From: Moheibacter sp035515075
GTDB lineage: Bacteria > Bacteroidota > Bacteroidia > Flavobacteriales > Weeksellaceae
Direction of reading: 5' to 3'
NCBI GenBank assembly: GCA_035515075.1
Contig: DATJBZ010000017.1
Span: forward strand, 124,001-188,000
DNA length: 64,000 nt
Positions 54,264 through 63,169 of this stretch are shown in pieces (position 1 is the stretch's first letter; each line of letters begins with the position of its first letter). The position numbers were made by a program, and so were the translations under genes. The notes under the pieces are model-generated. The model was not told where the DNA came from. It saw only the letters and a program-made list of their open reading frames with translations, and made no database searches.

Positions 54264-55274
54264 ATGAAAAACAAACTTTTACTTTTTCTCAGCCTAATGC
54301 TGATCACGCTGCCTAATGCGTGGGGGCAGAGTACTTGGACAAAAATAAATAACCATACAGATGTAACCTCTTCAGGAATTTATATGATTGTTGATGTGAC
54401 TTCAGAAAGAGCATTGACCAGTGCAAATGGCACAGATTCAGCTCCAAGCGCTGTTCCTGTTAATATTACAGGAGGAAACACAATCATAGGTAATATAGCT
54501 GATGAATTACAATGGACTTTTCAATCGTCTGGGGCTAATTATATTATAAGTCCAAAAGGAGAAATTACAAATTTATATGCTGAGAATACTAATAATGGTG
54601 TACGAATAGGAACTGACTCAAAAAATAAATGGAGATTAGGTCATACTTCAGGCGCTTATAAAGGTTTTGTAAATACAACAACTAATAAGGATAGGTATTT
54701 AGGAGTATATAATAACCAAGATTGGCGTACTTATGAATCAGTACATACTAATATTGAAAATACTCAAATTGAGATTTTTGAATTACAAGAAGTCTCCACC
54801 GACCCAAGCCTTTCCGTTTCTCCAACAGAAATCACAGGTTTAGGTTATGAGGTTGGTTCTTCAACTTCTACTGCTCAAACCTTTACCCTAAGCGGAACCA
54901 ATTTAGATGGTTCAGAAGATGTAGATATATTACCAGGAGACAATTGGGAAGTTTCTATAAACGATACAGATTGGTTTGGATACAATGATGATGGAATAAC
55001 TTTGTCAAATTACAATGGAAGTTCTACACCCATTTATGTTCGTTTGAAAATTGGTTTAGCTGAAGGAGTGTATAACGATCCAAGTAATGACTTGATATTG
55101 ATAGAAGGTTATGATACAAGTGCAGAAGTCACCCTCTCAGGAACGGTAACTGGAGAAATCCCTTGTGGTGGTTTGGAAACGTTTGATAATGCGACTGATC
55201 TTCCAACAGGCACAACTTATGGTGATGAAAGTTTTGTAGGAAATGATGGAATTACATGCAATGAGTCCACTTAA
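54264..55274 (+). CDS. Secreted surface protein, N-terminal part (frameshifted)
   Basis: This is the N-terminal 336 residues of what looks like a single secreted protein of about 1010 residues. It has a signal peptide (ending NAWGQ), a domain with TSSGIYMIVDVTSERALTSANG (about 28-175), and a beta-sandwich domain (about 180-300) with LSVSPTEITGLGYEVGSSTSTAQTFTLSGTNLDG. It stops at TAA 55272-55274 in the sequence CCACTTAATGCG; the continuation of the domain, NAGNPSSNYSING, follows in the +1 frame. Codons in this part use more TTA and ATA than most genes of the window. See the next entry. Confidence 0.72.
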   Translation: MKNKLLLFLSLMLITLPNAWGQSTWTKINNHTDVTSSGIYMIVDVTSERALTSANGTDSAPSAVPVNITGGNTIIGNIADELQWTFQSSGANYIISPKGEITNLYAENTNNGVRIGTDSKNKWRLGHTSGAYKGFVNTTTNKDRYLGVYNNQDWRTYESVHTNIENTQIEIFELQEVSTDPSLSVSPTEITGLGYEVGSSTSTAQTFTLSGTNLDGSEDVDILPGDNWEVSINDTDWFGYNDDGITLSNYNGSSTPIYVRLKIGLAEGVYNDPSNDLILIEGYDTSAEVTLSGTVTGEIPCGGLETFDNATDLPTGTTYGDESFVGNDGITCNEST

Positions 55275-57297
55275 TGCGGGAAATCCATCAAGTAATTATT
55301 CAATCAATGGTCAAGGAATTCTTTTAAGAAGATCTAATGAACCAAGTAGTATTAGTGCAACCATTCAAGGCGGAATTGGGAATTTTTCAGTGGATACCCG
55401 AAAAGCTTTTACAGGGAATACTCAAAGGAAATTGGAATTGGTGATCAATGGAAATGTGATTGAACAATTCCAGCCTTCATTTTCCAATAATGCAGACGAT
55501 ACAATTATCCCTTTTGTTGTGAATGACATCAATATTGCTGGAGAATTTACGCTTGAGTTACGTCTGTTTGGGGTAGATGGGAATCAACAAATCACCTTAG
55601 ACAACATTTCCTGGACTTGCTACGAATTAGCCGATTTCACTTGGAACGGTTCCGTAGATACTTCATGGGATGAGCCATCTAACTGGACACCCAACGGAAC
55701 ACCAACCGCAGAAGATACTACATGGATTCCAGAAGTAACAACAAATAATTATCCAGCAATTACTGGAACTGCTTTGGCAGAAAAAATCACCGTAGAAGAA
55801 AATGCGAACATTCAAATTTCAAGCGGCGGTTCATTGACCGTAACCAATGAAATGGTGAACTTAGGAGCTGCTACCAACTTTGTAGTAGAAAGTGGCGCGA
55901 ACTTGGTCCAAATCAATGACGAGGCAGTAAATACGGGAGACATGACCGTTTTGGGAGAATTCAATTTCACCGAAGGAAGACAACAATACAACTTTACCAT
56001 GTCTCCAGTAGAAGGCCAAGACATTAGACAAATCTTCGGCGATGGAAATACCATTCCTTTTGCTTTGGTGTATAATGAGAAAACAGATTATTTTTTGGTG
56101 CCTCAAACAGCTGAATATGCCAACAAAAATGGATTTGCCATCAAAGAAGTTGAAGGCTCAGGAACAGCTACCATGACAGCAAATTATGTGGGGGGTATCA
56201 GCAATGGTGAATTCAGTTTCCCACTAAAAAAAGAAGGACAAGGCTTCAATGTCTTAGGAAATCCTTATCCATCCAATTTAGATTTATACAAACTTTACAC
56301 AGACAATTCAGACAAGATCGAATCGACTTTCTTTTTCTGGGACAACATCAACAATACAAATTACGAACAAGAAGGTTCAGGATATAACGGTTCCAATTAT
56401 GCCTCATTCAATGCTGCATCCGGAACCAATGGTTCAGGGCTGCCAGCTCCTTGTGGAAGTAATGTAGAAAATAATTGTGAAGCCTTTAAGATTCCTACCA
56501 AAAACATCAAAGTAGGAACTGGGTTTATGATTCAAGCAAAACAAGAAAGTACGTTGAATTATAAAAACGAATACCGAACTACGGAAAATGACGGACCCAA
56601 TTTCTTTGGAAAAAGCAATACAGAAACCGTAGAGGACGACCGTTATTGGTTGACTTTAAAAAAGCCCAATGGAATTTCAGTCATGAATGTAGTGGTTTAT
56701 TTCGAAGGCGGAAAAAATGAATATGCCGCATATGATTCACAAGCTTTTGGATCTTCTGACGAATTGTACAGTTGGATAGAGGGGTATCAATTAGGCATTC
56801 AAGGAAAATCTCCTTTTGTAGTCAATGATACGATTGCCTTGGGCTATCGCGCTTTTGAAGAAGGAGAATACGAAATGGATATCTTCAAACAAGAAGGTGT
56901 TTTTGGCAATGGTACGACGATTTATTTGGTGGACCAAGATTTGGATGTTGTCCATAATCTGTCAGAAGGAACCTATCATTTCAAAACCGAAGCAGGCGAA
57001 TTCAACGAACGTTTCTTGATCATTTACGAAGAGGACGAAGTACTGAATACCATTGATTTTGCCAATGCCGACATTCAAGTGTATCGACAAGACAAAACCA
57101 CAGTAATTCGTTCTTTGGCGAAAGACTTAAGCGAATTGAAAATTTATAATTTGAATGGTCAATTGCTTTTGCATGAAGATCAACTGTCTGGAAAGCAATA
57201 TCATTTACCAGAAGGGCAATTAGGCAAACAAGTATTGCTGTTGAACGTGAAAACAGCCGATGGAAAAGTTCATTCATTCAAAATTCTAACCTACTAA
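55243..57297 (+). CDS. Secreted surface protein, C-terminal part with sorting-like domain (frameshifted)
   Basis: This frame continues the same protein. The first residues (MMELHAMSPL) are translated from the overlap and are not native; the real domain resumes at NAGNPSSNYSINGQGILLRRSNEPSSISATI, the second half of the module begun at GGLETFDNATDLPTGTTYGDE in the previous frame. Then come a DFTWNGSVDTSWDEPSNWTPNG-type domain, a beta-rich region and a C-terminus (IQVYRQDKTTVIRSLAKDLSELKIYNLNGQLL) that matches T9SS type A sorting domains. It would be exported by T9SS. Removing one T of CTTAA at 55271 joins the frames. Confidence 0.75.
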   Translation: MMELHAMSPLNAGNPSSNYSINGQGILLRRSNEPSSISATIQGGIGNFSVDTRKAFTGNTQRKLELVINGNVIEQFQPSFSNNADDTIIPFVVNDINIAGEFTLELRLFGVDGNQQITLDNISWTCYELADFTWNGSVDTSWDEPSNWTPNGTPTAEDTTWIPEVTTNNYPAITGTALAEKITVEENANIQISSGGSLTVTNEMVNLGAATNFVVESGANLVQINDEAVNTGDMTVLGEFNFTEGRQQYNFTMSPVEGQDIRQIFGDGNTIPFALVYNEKTDYFLVPQTAEYANKNGFAIKEVEGSGTATMTANYVGGISNGEFSFPLKKEGQGFNVLGNPYPSNLDLYKLYTDNSDKIESTFFFWDNINNTNYEQEGSGYNGSNYASFNAASGTNGSGLPAPCGSNVENNCEAFKIPTKNIKVGTGFMIQAKQESTLNYKNEYRTTENDGPNFFGKSNTETVEDDRYWLTLKKPNGISVMNVVVYFEGGKNEYAAYDSQAFGSSDELYSWIEGYQLGIQGKSPFVVNDTIALGYRAFEEGEYEMDIFKQEGVFGNGTTIYLVDQDLDVVHNLSEGTYHFKTEAGEFNERFLIIYEEDEVLNTIDFANADIQVYRQDKTTVIRSLAKDLSELKIYNLNGQLLLHEDQLSGKQYHLPEGQLGKQVLLLNVKTADGKVHSFKILTY

Positions 57298-57308
57298 ATA
57301 CCTGAAAA

Positions 57309-57590
57309 ATGAAAAAAGCAAGCATATTAATACTATTGTTCAGTTTTCACTTTGCAGAAGCTCAATATTTTGAGGGCGCTGACAACCAGGCGGAAGAAAC
57401 ACAGTCTTCATCGTATTTTGAAAGCCAGCCAACACCAGAATATGGAACCGATGCAGGCCCTGGAGGTACTGGAGGAAATCCTAGTGATCCTAAAGCCCCC
57501 ATCGATGATTATTTATTTCTATTGCCTTTGTTAGGCATGATGGTCGGCAGTTATTATCTACTCAAAAACCGAAGTAAATACCCTTCCTAA
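57309..57590 (+). CDS. Small exported protein with PID-CTERM-like C-terminus
   Basis: The product has 93 residues with a signal peptide (ending FAEAQ), a Gly/Pro/Glu-rich middle part, and a C-terminal tail with APIDDYLFLLPLLGMMVGSYYLLKNRSK: a short Pro-Ile-Asp motif, a membrane helix and basic residues. I believe this resembles the PID-CTERM protein-sorting signal of flavobacteria, but I cannot check it. It starts 11 bases after the surface protein gene and is probably cotranscribed. A terminator follows. Confidence 0.72.
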   Translation: MKKASILILLFSFHFAEAQYFEGADNQAEETQSSSYFESQPTPEYGTDAGPGGTGGNPSDPKAPIDDYLFLLPLLGMMVGSYYLLKNRSKYPS

Positions 57591-57600
57591 TCAATATTCA

Positions 57601-57627
57601 AAACCCTTTCGAAAGAAAGGGTTTTTT
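57601..57627 (+). terminator. Rho-independent terminator after the PID-CTERM-like gene
   Basis: AAACCCTTTC pairs with GAAAGGGTTT across GAAA, followed by T residues. Confidence 0.9.
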
Positions 57628-58139
57628 GTTTTAGCCTCGGCAGGACTCGAAGCTTCTTCAAATTTCCAATTTTCTCTTGTTCTAAAAGGGCAATACAATG
57701 CAGCTTGCGGCAAGGTCGCAAGCATAAAAATCCCCTCTCTCCGAAAAGGAGAGGTTACATCAGAGTAGAAAACCCTTCATTCCTTCATGTTTAAAAAGCT
57801 TCGATCTCTATTCATCACCGATGAAACTCCTGCCGACTGATGCTTATAAAAGCCATTTTTATTATTCATATCAGAACATCCGCATTCATGAAACAAGCAG
57901 TTGCATTCATGAAACAAGCGATAGCATTGATTGACTCAAAGAGAAAATTGAAACTTTACACAAGTGGAAGGGCATGTTTTAGTCAAAAAAAAGAACACAT
58001 TTCTTTCCATACATTCAACAAAGTCAAAGTTTGAGATGAAAATCCGGATGAGTTGATTTTAAAAACGGCTGATTTCCTGTGATTTAGGATAAAAGTCGTT
58101 AAATCTTTTTACGTACAGCATCTTCTATGAAATTTTATT
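57628..58139. other. Gene-free region with hairpins and a short tandem repeat
   Basis: About 510 bases without a supported gene. It has the hairpin GCTTGCG/CGCAAGC (57703-57709 with 57717-57723), a second CTCTCC/GGAGAG near 57737-57753, and two 21-base units ATTCATGAAACAAGC... near 57883-57924. CGGCAGGA and TCGAAGCTT near 57640 recur inverted near 57800-57836. It may be a decayed element; the 64-codon frame at 57840 is not convincing. Confidence 0.5.
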
Positions 58140-58147
58140 TACATTTG
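58140..58147 (+). promoter_or_regulatory. -7 promoter element for the FadL-like gene
   Basis: TACATTTG is an exact TAnnTTTG match, 33 bases before the ATG at 58181. Confidence 0.5.
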
Positions 58148-58180
58148 TTAGGTTACGTTTAACAAATTAATAAACTTGAT

Positions 58181-59410
58181 ATGAGAAGAATTTATTTAAC
58201 AGCCCTTCTTTTAGGTTTGAGTGCCTCTGCATTTGCTGGAGGTTACCGCGTTGCTTTCCAAGGTGTACGCCAAGCCGCGATGGGGTTGACCAGTGTGATG
58301 CACGCCAAGGATGCCAGTGTCGCTTTTTACAATCCAGCAGGATTGGCATTTGTAGAAAGTAAAATCAGTATTGCTGCCGGTGGATTTGGCATCATCAACA
58401 ATGTGGAATGGCAAAATCCAAAAACGTTGGAATCAGCAAAAACCGATAGCCCTCTGGGCACGCCGTTTTATTTTGCAGCGTCTTACCGACCTGTAGAAGA
58501 ATTGACGGTGGGGGTGAGCGTAACTACGCCTTTTGGGAGTACGGTGACTTGGCCAGATGATTGGGCAGGACGCGCCAACATTACGGAAATTTCAATGAAA
58601 TCATTTTTTATACAACCGACTGTTGCTGTAAAATTCAACGAATGGTTTAGTTTGGGAGCTGGATTCATTTATGCGCATGGAGGCGTGAACTTGAAGCGTT
58701 CGACTGCTGTGGCAGGAAATGAAATCGGGTTGGAAATCGATGACCAAGATGCCCATGGATTAGGATTCAATGTGGGAGCGTATTTCCGTCCGACTGAAAA
58801 AATCAACATAGGTTTGGCCTACCGCTCAGGCATTGACATGAAAGCGAACAAAGGAAAAGTTAGCTGGACGGATGTGCCGGTTTCACAAAGCAATACTTTG
58901 CCATTCTCGACCAATCAGTTCAGCGCGATGTTGCCATTGGTTTCTGAATTTATGGCTGGAATCTCTGTACAAGCGACTTCTAAATTGTTGTTGGCTGGAG
59001 AGGTTTCCGTTCATGGATGGGGTGCTTACAGAAGTTTGGACATTCATTTAGAAAATACGGATACAGGTGAAGTGTATGGATCGCATGCGACCAAAAACTT
59101 TGTGGACCGTCCAGTTTGGAAAATTGGTGGAGAATACCAAGCGACAGATATGATCGCGGTGCGTTTGGGCTATTATTACGACCAATTTGTTTCTCAATCC
59201 AACTATTGGTCACCAGAAACACCAGATGCTTCTCGTCATGCCTTCAACGGTGGATTAGGATTCAACTTTGGTGCTTTCAACGTGGATGTATTCGGTTCTT
59301 ATATTATGGGCGTAGAAAGATATGTGGAGAATCTTGAAACTGGTTTCCAAGGGGATTTCAACTTATCAGCCACTTCGTTTGGTGTAGGACTTTCTTATAA
59401 CTTTAATTAA
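58181..59410 (+). CDS. OmpP1/FadL/TodX family outer-membrane transporter
   Basis: FadL-family barrels carry hydrophobic compounds such as long-chain fatty acids or aromatics across the outer membrane. The 409-residue protein has a signal peptide (SASAFAGGY) and the family N-terminal hatch segment GYRVAFQGVRQAAMGLTSVMHAKDASVAFYNPAGLAFVE, then FGSTVTWPDDWAGRANITEISMKSFFIQPTVAVKF and a barrel ending LSYNFN. The ligand is unknown. Its stop overlaps the next ATG as TAATG, so the two genes are translationally coupled. Confidence 0.93.
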   Translation: MRRIYLTALLLGLSASAFAGGYRVAFQGVRQAAMGLTSVMHAKDASVAFYNPAGLAFVESKISIAAGGFGIINNVEWQNPKTLESAKTDSPLGTPFYFAASYRPVEELTVGVSVTTPFGSTVTWPDDWAGRANITEISMKSFFIQPTVAVKFNEWFSLGAGFIYAHGGVNLKRSTAVAGNEIGLEIDDQDAHGLGFNVGAYFRPTEKINIGLAYRSGIDMKANKGKVSWTDVPVSQSNTLPFSTNQFSAMLPLVSEFMAGISVQATSKLLLAGEVSVHGWGAYRSLDIHLENTDTGEVYGSHATKNFVDRPVWKIGGEYQATDMIAVRLGYYYDQFVSQSNYWSPETPDASRHAFNGGLGFNFGAFNVDVFGSYIMGVERYVENLETGFQGDFNLSATSFGVGLSYNFN

Positions 59411-60981
59411 TGCAGGACATGAAAAATTTATCAAAAATATTTATCGCAACTTCATTGGTCGCTTTTGCCAGTTGCGAACCAGAATTTGACCATCCAGTAG
59501 ATGATTTTGTAGCAACTTCAGGAAGTGCGAATTTCAGCAAGTACATCGCATTGGGCAACTCGTTGACTTCTGGATTTACAGACAATGCACTTTTCATCAG
59601 TGGGCAAGAAAATGCTTATCCCAATATGTTGGCAAAAAGCATGGCGATGGCAGGTGGAGGTGAATTCAAAACGCCTTTGATGGCAGATGAAATCGGCGGA
59701 TTCAGCAATTTTGGGATCGATGGAAGAATGACTTTGCAGTTGGTCAATGGTGCGTTAACGCCTGTTCCAACACCCGCTGCAACGCCTTTCTCAATGGCTT
59801 CAGGTGGCCCTTTTAACAACATGGGCGTGCCCGGTGCAAAATCGTATCATTTGGTGGCGCCAGGTTATGGAAATGCAGCAGGCATTGTGACAGGAACGGC
59901 CAATCCTTATTTTGCGCGATTTGCGAGTTCGGCTTCCACTTCGGTGTTGCAAGATGCCGCGGCACAACAACCGACTTTCATTTCTTTATGGATTGGAAAC
60001 AATGATGTGTTAGGCTATGCAACAAGCGGTGGGTCAGGCGTTAATCAAATGGCAGCCAACAACCCAGATGCAACAACCTATGGAGGAAACGACATTTCGC
60101 ATCCAGCGGTAGTAGCGGGTTCTATTCAAATGGTGTTGGAAACTTTGGTCAACCAAGGCGGTGCCAAAGGGGTGATTGCCAACATTCCAAGCGTAACAGA
60201 CATTCCTTTTTTCACTACGGTGCCACACAATCCATTGAGTCCAGCGAATCCAGCCTTTGGGCCAATGATTCCCACTTTGAACCAAACTTTTGGTCAATTG
60301 AACATGGTGTTTGATGCTTTGGGCGCGCCAGAAAGAAAAATCGTTTTCAATACGAATGCGGCCAGCGCAGTGGTTATTGCTGATGCTGATTTGACGGATT
60401 TGAGCACACAAATTACCCAAATTTTAATGCAATCAGGAATGGATGCAGGAACGGCAACCATCATGGGAATGACGTATGGTCAAGCGCGTCAAGCGACGGA
60501 AGAAGATTTGATGGTATTCACTTCTCAAACCGTGATTGGACAACTCGATACTGCGCGTGTAGCAGCCTTGATGCAAATGGGTGTGCCTCAAGAACAAGCG
60601 GCTCAATTGTCCATTGCAGGGATTACCTATCCTTTGGAAAACAAATGGGTGTTGACCAAAAATGAAACGGCTCAAGTCGCTGCGGCAACAAGCGCTTACA
60701 ATTTGTCGATCAAACAATTGGCGGACGAATATGGTTTGGCGATTGTCAATGCCAATCAAGCGATGAAAGATTTAAGCAGTCAATCTGGATTGATTTATTT
60801 CGGAAATACCTACACAACGACCTATGTGAGTGGAGGAGCTTTCTCCTTGGACGGGGTGCATTTGACTGGAAAAGGTTACGCCATTGTAACGAACTATTTC
60901 ATCGATGCCATCAATGCTAAATTTGGAGCCACTTTGAGAAGTGTCAATCCCAACAATTATCCTGGGGTGAAAATTCCTTAA
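59410..60981 (+). CDS. SGNH/GDSL-type hydrolase lipoprotein
   Basis: The 523-residue protein has a lipoprotein signal (VAFASC, Cys22) and an SGNH hydrolase fold: YIALGNSLTSG with the catalytic Ser51, a Gly-containing block II, LWIGNNDVLG (block III with Asn), and DGVHLTGKGYAI with the Asp-x-x-His dyad near the C-terminus. It probably acts as an esterase or lipase at the surface. Coupling to the FadL-like porin suggests it releases lipid or ester products that the porin takes up; this is inference. A second start three codons on, ATG 59419, is also possible. Confidence 0.9.
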   Translation: MQDMKNLSKIFIATSLVAFASCEPEFDHPVDDFVATSGSANFSKYIALGNSLTSGFTDNALFISGQENAYPNMLAKSMAMAGGGEFKTPLMADEIGGFSNFGIDGRMTLQLVNGALTPVPTPAATPFSMASGGPFNNMGVPGAKSYHLVAPGYGNAAGIVTGTANPYFARFASSASTSVLQDAAAQQPTFISLWIGNNDVLGYATSGGSGVNQMAANNPDATTYGGNDISHPAVVAGSIQMVLETLVNQGGAKGVIANIPSVTDIPFFTTVPHNPLSPANPAFGPMIPTLNQTFGQLNMVFDALGAPERKIVFNTNAASAVVIADADLTDLSTQITQILMQSGMDAGTATIMGMTYGQARQATEEDLMVFTSQTVIGQLDTARVAALMQMGVPQEQAAQLSIAGITYPLENKWVLTKNETAQVAAATSAYNLSIKQLADEYGLAIVNANQAMKDLSSQSGLIYFGNTYTTTYVSGGAFSLDGVHLTGKGYAIVTNYFIDAINAKFGATLRSVNPNNYPGVKIP

Positions 60982-61005
60982 AACTAGATCATATCAAATA
61001 TGTAT

Positions 61006-61036
61006 AAAAGCGTCTTCATTGAAGACGTTTTTTTTT
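61006..61036 (+). terminator. Rho-independent terminator after the GDSL gene
   Basis: CGTCTTC pairs with GAAGACG across ATT, extended by A-T pairs and one G-T pair; nine T residues follow. Confidence 0.88.
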
Positions 61037-61066
61037 GTATCTTTCTGAGAACTAACCAAACTCAAC

Positions 61067-62788
61067 ATGAAAAGTCAGCCCTTTGTTGGACCCATTGTCG
61101 GGCTAATCCTCGGCATTCTCATTGCTGAAAACTCCCTGGTAGTTTTGTCATTTCAACTCCAGTGGTTGATTTTCTTCGTTCTGATTGCGGCTTTATTTTT
61201 CTGGAAAAAGCATTATCACATTTTGTGGGTCGTGTTTGTCTTTTCGGTTTTGGGCTTCTTTCGTTTTGAACAATACAACCATGTCCAAAAAATTCCCGAT
61301 CAATTCTATCAGAAGAAAACAGAAATGCGTTTGAAAATCATGGACACTTACCGTTCAACCGAACATTTTCACAAATACAAAGTGCAGTTGCTGTCCAGCA
61401 ATGGACAATCTTTTGAAAAAGCATACAGTTTGCTTTATTTGAGTAAAAACAACGCGAAATTGTATTCGGGTGAGGTCATTGAAGTACGTGCGCAACTGAA
61501 GAGAAATGAGGCAGCAAAAAATCCTTATCAATTTGACTATTCAAAATTCCTAAGTCGAAAGAAAATTCAATCGACCATCTATGCGTATGAGATTTCAGAT
61601 CAAAAAGAAAGTTACAAGAGCGTCGCATATTTTACTTCAAAATTCAAAGATGAAATTCATCAAAGTTTATTGCAACAAGGTTACAGCAAACAAAGTTGTG
61701 ATCAAATCAGCGCCATGTTGTTGGGTGATCGAACTGAAATGGACAAGAATATTGAGGAGCAATACCGCAAAACAGGTGTGGTCCATATTTTGGCGATTTC
61801 TGGTTTGCACGTCGCGATGGTTTACAGCATATTTTATGTGCTTTTGGTGCCTTTGCGTTACTTCAAACATGGTAAAAGTTTCCAAATTTTACTGAGCATT
61901 GTATTGATTTGGAGTTTTGTGGTATTTGTTGGTTTTCATCCGCCGGTGTTGCGGGCTGCACTGATGATATCCATCGTTCATTTGGCCTTGGTTTTCAGAA
62001 GAAAATCCAATATCTACCATTCGCTTTTGTTTTCTGCTTGTATTTTGTTGTTGCTCAATCCCAATTTTTTATTTGAAGTAGGTTTTCAATTGAGTTATGC
62101 TGCGGTATTTTTTATCGTCTATTTGTTGCCGGTATTTCAGAAAATATTTCAGCCCAAAAGGACTTGGTCAAAATGGGTGGTAGGTTTTGTTTCGACTTGT
62201 ACCGCGGCGCAATTGGGTACTTTGCCTTTTTCAATGTATTATTTTCACCAAACTTCTGGTTTATTTTTAGCGGGGAATATTGTGATGGTTTTCGCGGCTT
62301 ATGTTATGATTGCTTTGGGCATGTTGGCTGTGATTTTGACTGTTTTGAACATTTCAATTCCATTGCTAGTGCTGTTGTTCAATGGATTTATTTGGATTTG
62401 CAATACATACATCGAAAGGCTCTCAAATTGGGATAGTTTGGTGTTTGAACGCATTCATTTGACTTGGTTTGAAAGTATTTTATTGTTGATAGGTTTGCTT
62501 CTGTTGCGCTTGCTGGTTTTTCGGCCCAATTTTCGATGGATTTTCATCAGTTTATTGTTGTTCGTTGGTTTTGAAGGTCAACGTGTTGTTCGACAATATC
62601 GGTTGTTGCAAAAGCAAGAAGTCGTCTTGTTTCACCATGAGAAAAGTGCAGTCATCGGCATTCGGCAAGGAAAAAAAATGGACGTTTACATCGCTGATTT
62701 GGACCACAAAGAAAACATTCAACGTTTTGTCATCAATGGCTTTGTCGTTCATCAAAAAATTAAAAAGATCTATGCCCCTTTAAACTAA
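61067..62788 (+). CDS. ComEC/Rec2-family competence membrane protein
   Basis: ComEC is the inner-membrane channel for DNA uptake. The 573-residue protein has N-terminal membrane helices with a DUF4131-like part, then an OB-like soluble stretch, and the Competence domain with LLGDRTEMDKNIEEQYRKTGVVHILAISGLHVAMVYS, in which LAISGLHV is the family motif. About ten membrane helices follow. The C-terminal metallo-beta-lactamase domain of the Bacillus protein is absent; the tail after the last helix is about 70 residues. Other competence genes are not in the window, so uptake cannot be inferred. Confidence 0.9.
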   Translation: MKSQPFVGPIVGLILGILIAENSLVVLSFQLQWLIFFVLIAALFFWKKHYHILWVVFVFSVLGFFRFEQYNHVQKIPDQFYQKKTEMRLKIMDTYRSTEHFHKYKVQLLSSNGQSFEKAYSLLYLSKNNAKLYSGEVIEVRAQLKRNEAAKNPYQFDYSKFLSRKKIQSTIYAYEISDQKESYKSVAYFTSKFKDEIHQSLLQQGYSKQSCDQISAMLLGDRTEMDKNIEEQYRKTGVVHILAISGLHVAMVYSIFYVLLVPLRYFKHGKSFQILLSIVLIWSFVVFVGFHPPVLRAALMISIVHLALVFRRKSNIYHSLLFSACILLLLNPNFLFEVGFQLSYAAVFFIVYLLPVFQKIFQPKRTWSKWVVGFVSTCTAAQLGTLPFSMYYFHQTSGLFLAGNIVMVFAAYVMIALGMLAVILTVLNISIPLLVLLFNGFIWICNTYIERLSNWDSLVFERIHLTWFESILLLIGLLLLRLLVFRPNFRWIFISLLLFVGFEGQRVVRQYRLLQKQEVVLFHHEKSAVIGIRQGKKMDVYIADLDHKENIQRFVINGFVVHQKIKKIYAPLN

Positions 62789-62810
62789 AAGTAAACAAAG
62801 GAACACAAGC

Positions 62811-62864
62811 GTAATTTGCCGAAAAGCCTTATAAATAAAGAGGTTAAGGGGTAATTTGCCGAAA
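62811..62864. repeat. 14-bp direct repeat pair
   Basis: GTAATTTGCCGAAA occurs exactly at 62811-62824 and 62851-62864. The 40-base spacing is about four helical turns. Confidence 0.75.
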
Positions 62865-63041
62865 TGTTTGGATTGAACGAAATGTGAAAAAAATACCATT
62901 ATGGTACATTCAACTACCATTTTATAAAGTGCAGATTGCACCTAAATGGTGTTTTCCTTATCAACGTATCATTCGTGTCTGTGTTTGCCTTAAAAACCTC
63001 CATTTGACAGCGTAAAACGCTCTTATTAATGAAAGATCACT

Positions 63042-63074
63042 GCCCTTTATGCGATATGCTTAAAGGGCCTTTTT
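63042..63074 (+). terminator. Probable terminator or hairpin in the repeat-rich gap
   Basis: GCCCTTTA pairs with TAAAGGGC across an 11-base loop, followed by CTTTTT. No gene is visible immediately upstream. Confidence 0.55.
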
Positions 63075-63133
63075 GTATGCGCAAAGGTCCATCTACGTGT
63101 GTGCAGTAAAAGTAAAAAAGATACGTTTTTATA

Positions 63134-63169
63134 CTTTGGGTTAGCGTTTGGGTTGCTGTTTGGATTGCT
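63134..63169. repeat. Three imperfect 12-bp tandem units
   Basis: The units CTTTGGGTTAGC, GTTTGGGTTGCT and GTTTGGATTGCT follow each other without gaps. They lie in the gene-free region before the repressor gene. Confidence 0.6.

Noticed and set aside
57840..58034. 64-codon frame containing the duplicated FMKQA unit
   Set aside because: It arises from the 21-base repeat, has no recognised domain, and lies in a stretch with hairpins and no promoter.
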